From NCBI GenBank assembly GCA_937926355.1, contig CALAZP010000093.1, positions 1 through 16,722 of the forward strand: 16,722 bases of DNA, given 5' to 3'. Source of the DNA: an uncultured Saprospirales bacterium (GTDB taxonomy: Bacteria > Bacteroidota > Bacteroidia > Chitinophagales > Saprospiraceae). Position 1 is the stretch's first letter; every line of letters starts with the position of its first letter. Below the pieces are notes generated by a model. The model saw nothing but the letters and a program-made list of their open reading frames with translations, searched no databases and was not told the DNA's origin. Made by a program: the position numbers and the translations under genes. Below are positions 15,519-16,722 of this stretch, piece after piece.

Positions 15519-16538
15519 TTAGTTAGCTGTTGATCTGATATACAATCCCGGCTTGGCTGCTGAAGATTTGGAGAAACTCTCAAATAACAAATCACTTATA
15601 TTACTGCTAATAGAGGGGCCTGATATTCCTGATTTGTTTTCTTCAAAAGAACAACCTTGGACAATTGGAGCGCAATCTGACATATCTTGATTGAAACTAT
15701 AAATACTCGAACCCTTAATAAAAGAACTATTATTAGAGAAAGAGCAATTACTAATCAGTGGTTTTACGACTCCTTGAGCACCTTGGTTAAGGATTCCAGC
15801 ACCATAGGTAGCTTCGTTTTCTGCAAAATAAGAATCTAGAATAAGCGGACTGCACTCCCCTCTTAATCCATTGTTAAAAATGGCACCTCCATCTAAATCA
15901 GCACGATTATTAATGAAGGCTGAATTTCTAATGTATGGATTGCATCTTCCATCTGTCGCGTTATTGTATAGTCCCCCCCCTTCCAATGCAAAGTTATTCT
16001 GGAAAATACAATTGATAATGGTTGGGTTGGAAACACCTCCATCGATACCTTGGTTGTACCACCCTGCTCCAGCTCTTTGCGAGCTTCCTGGCAAACCAGC
16101 CCCATCAGCATAACCGTCTTTAATAATGAAACCATCTACAATGGTTGAGGATTCTGCATTAATAGTAAGGACAACAGAATAAGAGTTATCCGTATGTATT
16201 GTTTCATCTCCTATATTCCCTGATAAAATAGATTGATAGACACTTAAGTCTCTTTGATCAACTTGGTTCTCTGTACCTTCAAATCCGCCATAAAGCGCTA
16301 CTCCACTTGGAATAGCGAAAGATACCAACCTATTGTTATCCTCAGTAGGAGTATAAGTTCCAAATTTAACCCAAACTTGATCTCCTGACTTAGCTAGCGC
16401 TAACACACTGGACAAATTTCCTTGTGCCTCTGCCCAAGAAGAGCCATCACCACTCATGCCCTGAGCTACAAACCATATTTTGGAGTGCGCCATAATGGGA
16501 AATAAAAGGGCTATTAATATATATTTATTCACTACCAT
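15519..16538 (-). CDS. Secreted parallel beta-helix (pectate-lyase-like/Pmp-type repeat) protein
   Basis: A 339-aa protein with a Sec-type signal peptide (1-19, MVVNKYILIALLFPIMAHS). The N-terminal cap is the Saprospiraceae-style pattern GDGSSWAEAQGNLSSVLALAKSGDQVWV..GTYTPT, followed by YGGFEGTENQVDQRDLS. From about residue 110 it forms repeated rungs of the type GGG-x-YN / C-x-P-x-I-x-N-C-x-F-x-N-N, for example NPTIINCIFQNNFALEGGG and SPLILDSYFAENEATYGAG. At least five copies match right-handed beta-helix and chlamydial Pmp-like NxA-GGA repeats. No catalytic residues are recognisable, so polysaccharide binding or lysis is only a possibility. Unlike the 3125-5077 protein it ends (GLYIRSTAN) without a visible T9SS sorting domain, so it may be periplasmic or truncated. 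A sigma-54-like promoter precedes it. Confidence 0.82.
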   Translation of the reverse strand: MVVNKYILIALLFPIMAHSKIWFVAQGMSGDGSSWAEAQGNLSSVLALAKSGDQVWVKFGTYTPTEDNNRLVSFAIPSGVALYGGFEGTENQVDQRDLSVYQSILSGNIGDETIHTDNSYSVVLTINAESSTIVDGFIIKDGYADGAGLPGSSQRAGAGWYNQGIDGGVSNPTIINCIFQNNFALEGGGLYNNATDGRCNPYIRNSAFINNRADLDGGAIFNNGLRGECSPLILDSYFAENEATYGAGILNQGAQGVVKPLISNCSFSNNSSFIKGSSIYSFNQDMSDCAPIVQGCSFEENKSGISGPSISSNISDLLFESFSKSSAAKPGLYIRSTAN

Positions 16539-16558
16539 TTCGTTTTAACATTACTTGA

Positions 16559-16573
16559 GCAATAACTGTACCA
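16559..16573 (-). promoter_or_regulatory. sigma-54 -24/-12 promoter element upstream of the beta-helix protein gene
   Basis: The minus strand reads TGGTACAGTTATTGC, matching TGGCACr-N4-TTGC at the invariant GG and GC with correct spacing; only the base at position 4 (T for C) departs from consensus. Transcription would start near 16547, giving a 9-nt leader before the ATG at 16538. That short leader is the main argument against it; a slightly later start codon would relieve it. Confidence 0.55.
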
Positions 16574-16634
16574 CAAATGTGAATGGACAAATATATGGTA
16601 AGAAATCATCATAAACAATAAAATGGTTACTTCT

Positions 16635-16722
16635 TAAAAATACGATTATCTAACGGTACTGATAATCAAAGAAATGGTTATATAATTAGATTATAATAAT
16701 ATGTTATTTATGCGTATTTTTA
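16635..16722. repeat. 10-bp perfect inverted repeat at the right edge
   Basis: TAAAAATACG at 16635-16644 is the exact reverse complement of CGTATTTTTA at 16713-16722, the last bases of the window, with 68 nt between them. The repeat may continue outside. A 9-bp direct repeat AAATGGTTA (16621-16629 and 16672-16680) lies in the same segment. The surroundings are strongly AT-rich, so chance is a real possibility, and no gene is seen between 16574 and 16722. Confidence 0.35.

Noticed and set aside
15871..16135. Two 80-codon frames, one on each strand, within the beta-helix gene
   Set aside because: They come from the repetitive rung-coding sequence; the 339-aa frame has a signal peptide and regular repeats.

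Overview
The window looks like a chromosomal segment from a member of the Bacteroidota, most likely a marine or free-living Saprospiria-type organism. The evidence is a gliding-motility/T9SS-type C-terminal sorting domain, a Bacteroidota-type ParE, Saprospiraceae-style parallel beta-helix and DUF11-like secreted proteins, one promoter-like element resembling the Bacteroidota -7 box (TAnnTTTG), and low-to-moderate GC. The placement rests on protein character, not on a marker-gene search.

Left part (1-5077, minus strand): the N-terminal part of the Lon protease, cut by the window edge; the topoisomerase IV subunit ParE; and a large secreted multidomain protein carrying the T9SS sorting domain. 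A sigma-54-like -24/-12 element lies in front of lon.

Central part (5181-9455, plus strand): a compact four-gene operon with a 2-nt gap followed by two 4-nt ATGA overlaps. It encodes an LD-carboxypeptidase of the LdcA family, an enolase-superfamily dipeptide epimerase, a divergent alpha-oxoamine-synthase-like PLP enzyme and a secreted serine hydrolase of the class A beta-lactamase fold. LdcA and dipeptide epimerases belong to murein-peptide recycling, so this is probably a salvage route for D-amino-acid-containing peptides. The PLP enzyme is the unexplained member. Convergent to it, overlapping by 4 nt, is an exported protein (9452-11287) made of a GH3 C-terminal-type domain plus a beta-lactamase domain, without the GH3 catalytic domain.

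Right part (11351-15156, mostly plus strand): an NhaC-family antiporter and, 11 nt later, a Tat-exported N4-(beta-N-acetylglucosaminyl)-L-asparaginase whose catalytic Thr and substrate-binding residues can be placed one by one. A small membrane protein follows on the opposite strand, then a serine-racemase/threonine-dehydratase-like fold type II PLP enzyme. Together with the central operon this makes a neighbourhood rich in enzymes for peptidoglycan or glycopeptide fragments and for D- and hydroxy-amino acids.

Far right (15157-16722): a gene-free AT-rich stretch, then a minus-strand secreted parallel beta-helix protein preceded by a good sigma-54 -24/-12 match. No RNA genes, CRISPR arrays, insertion sequences or phage genes were seen.
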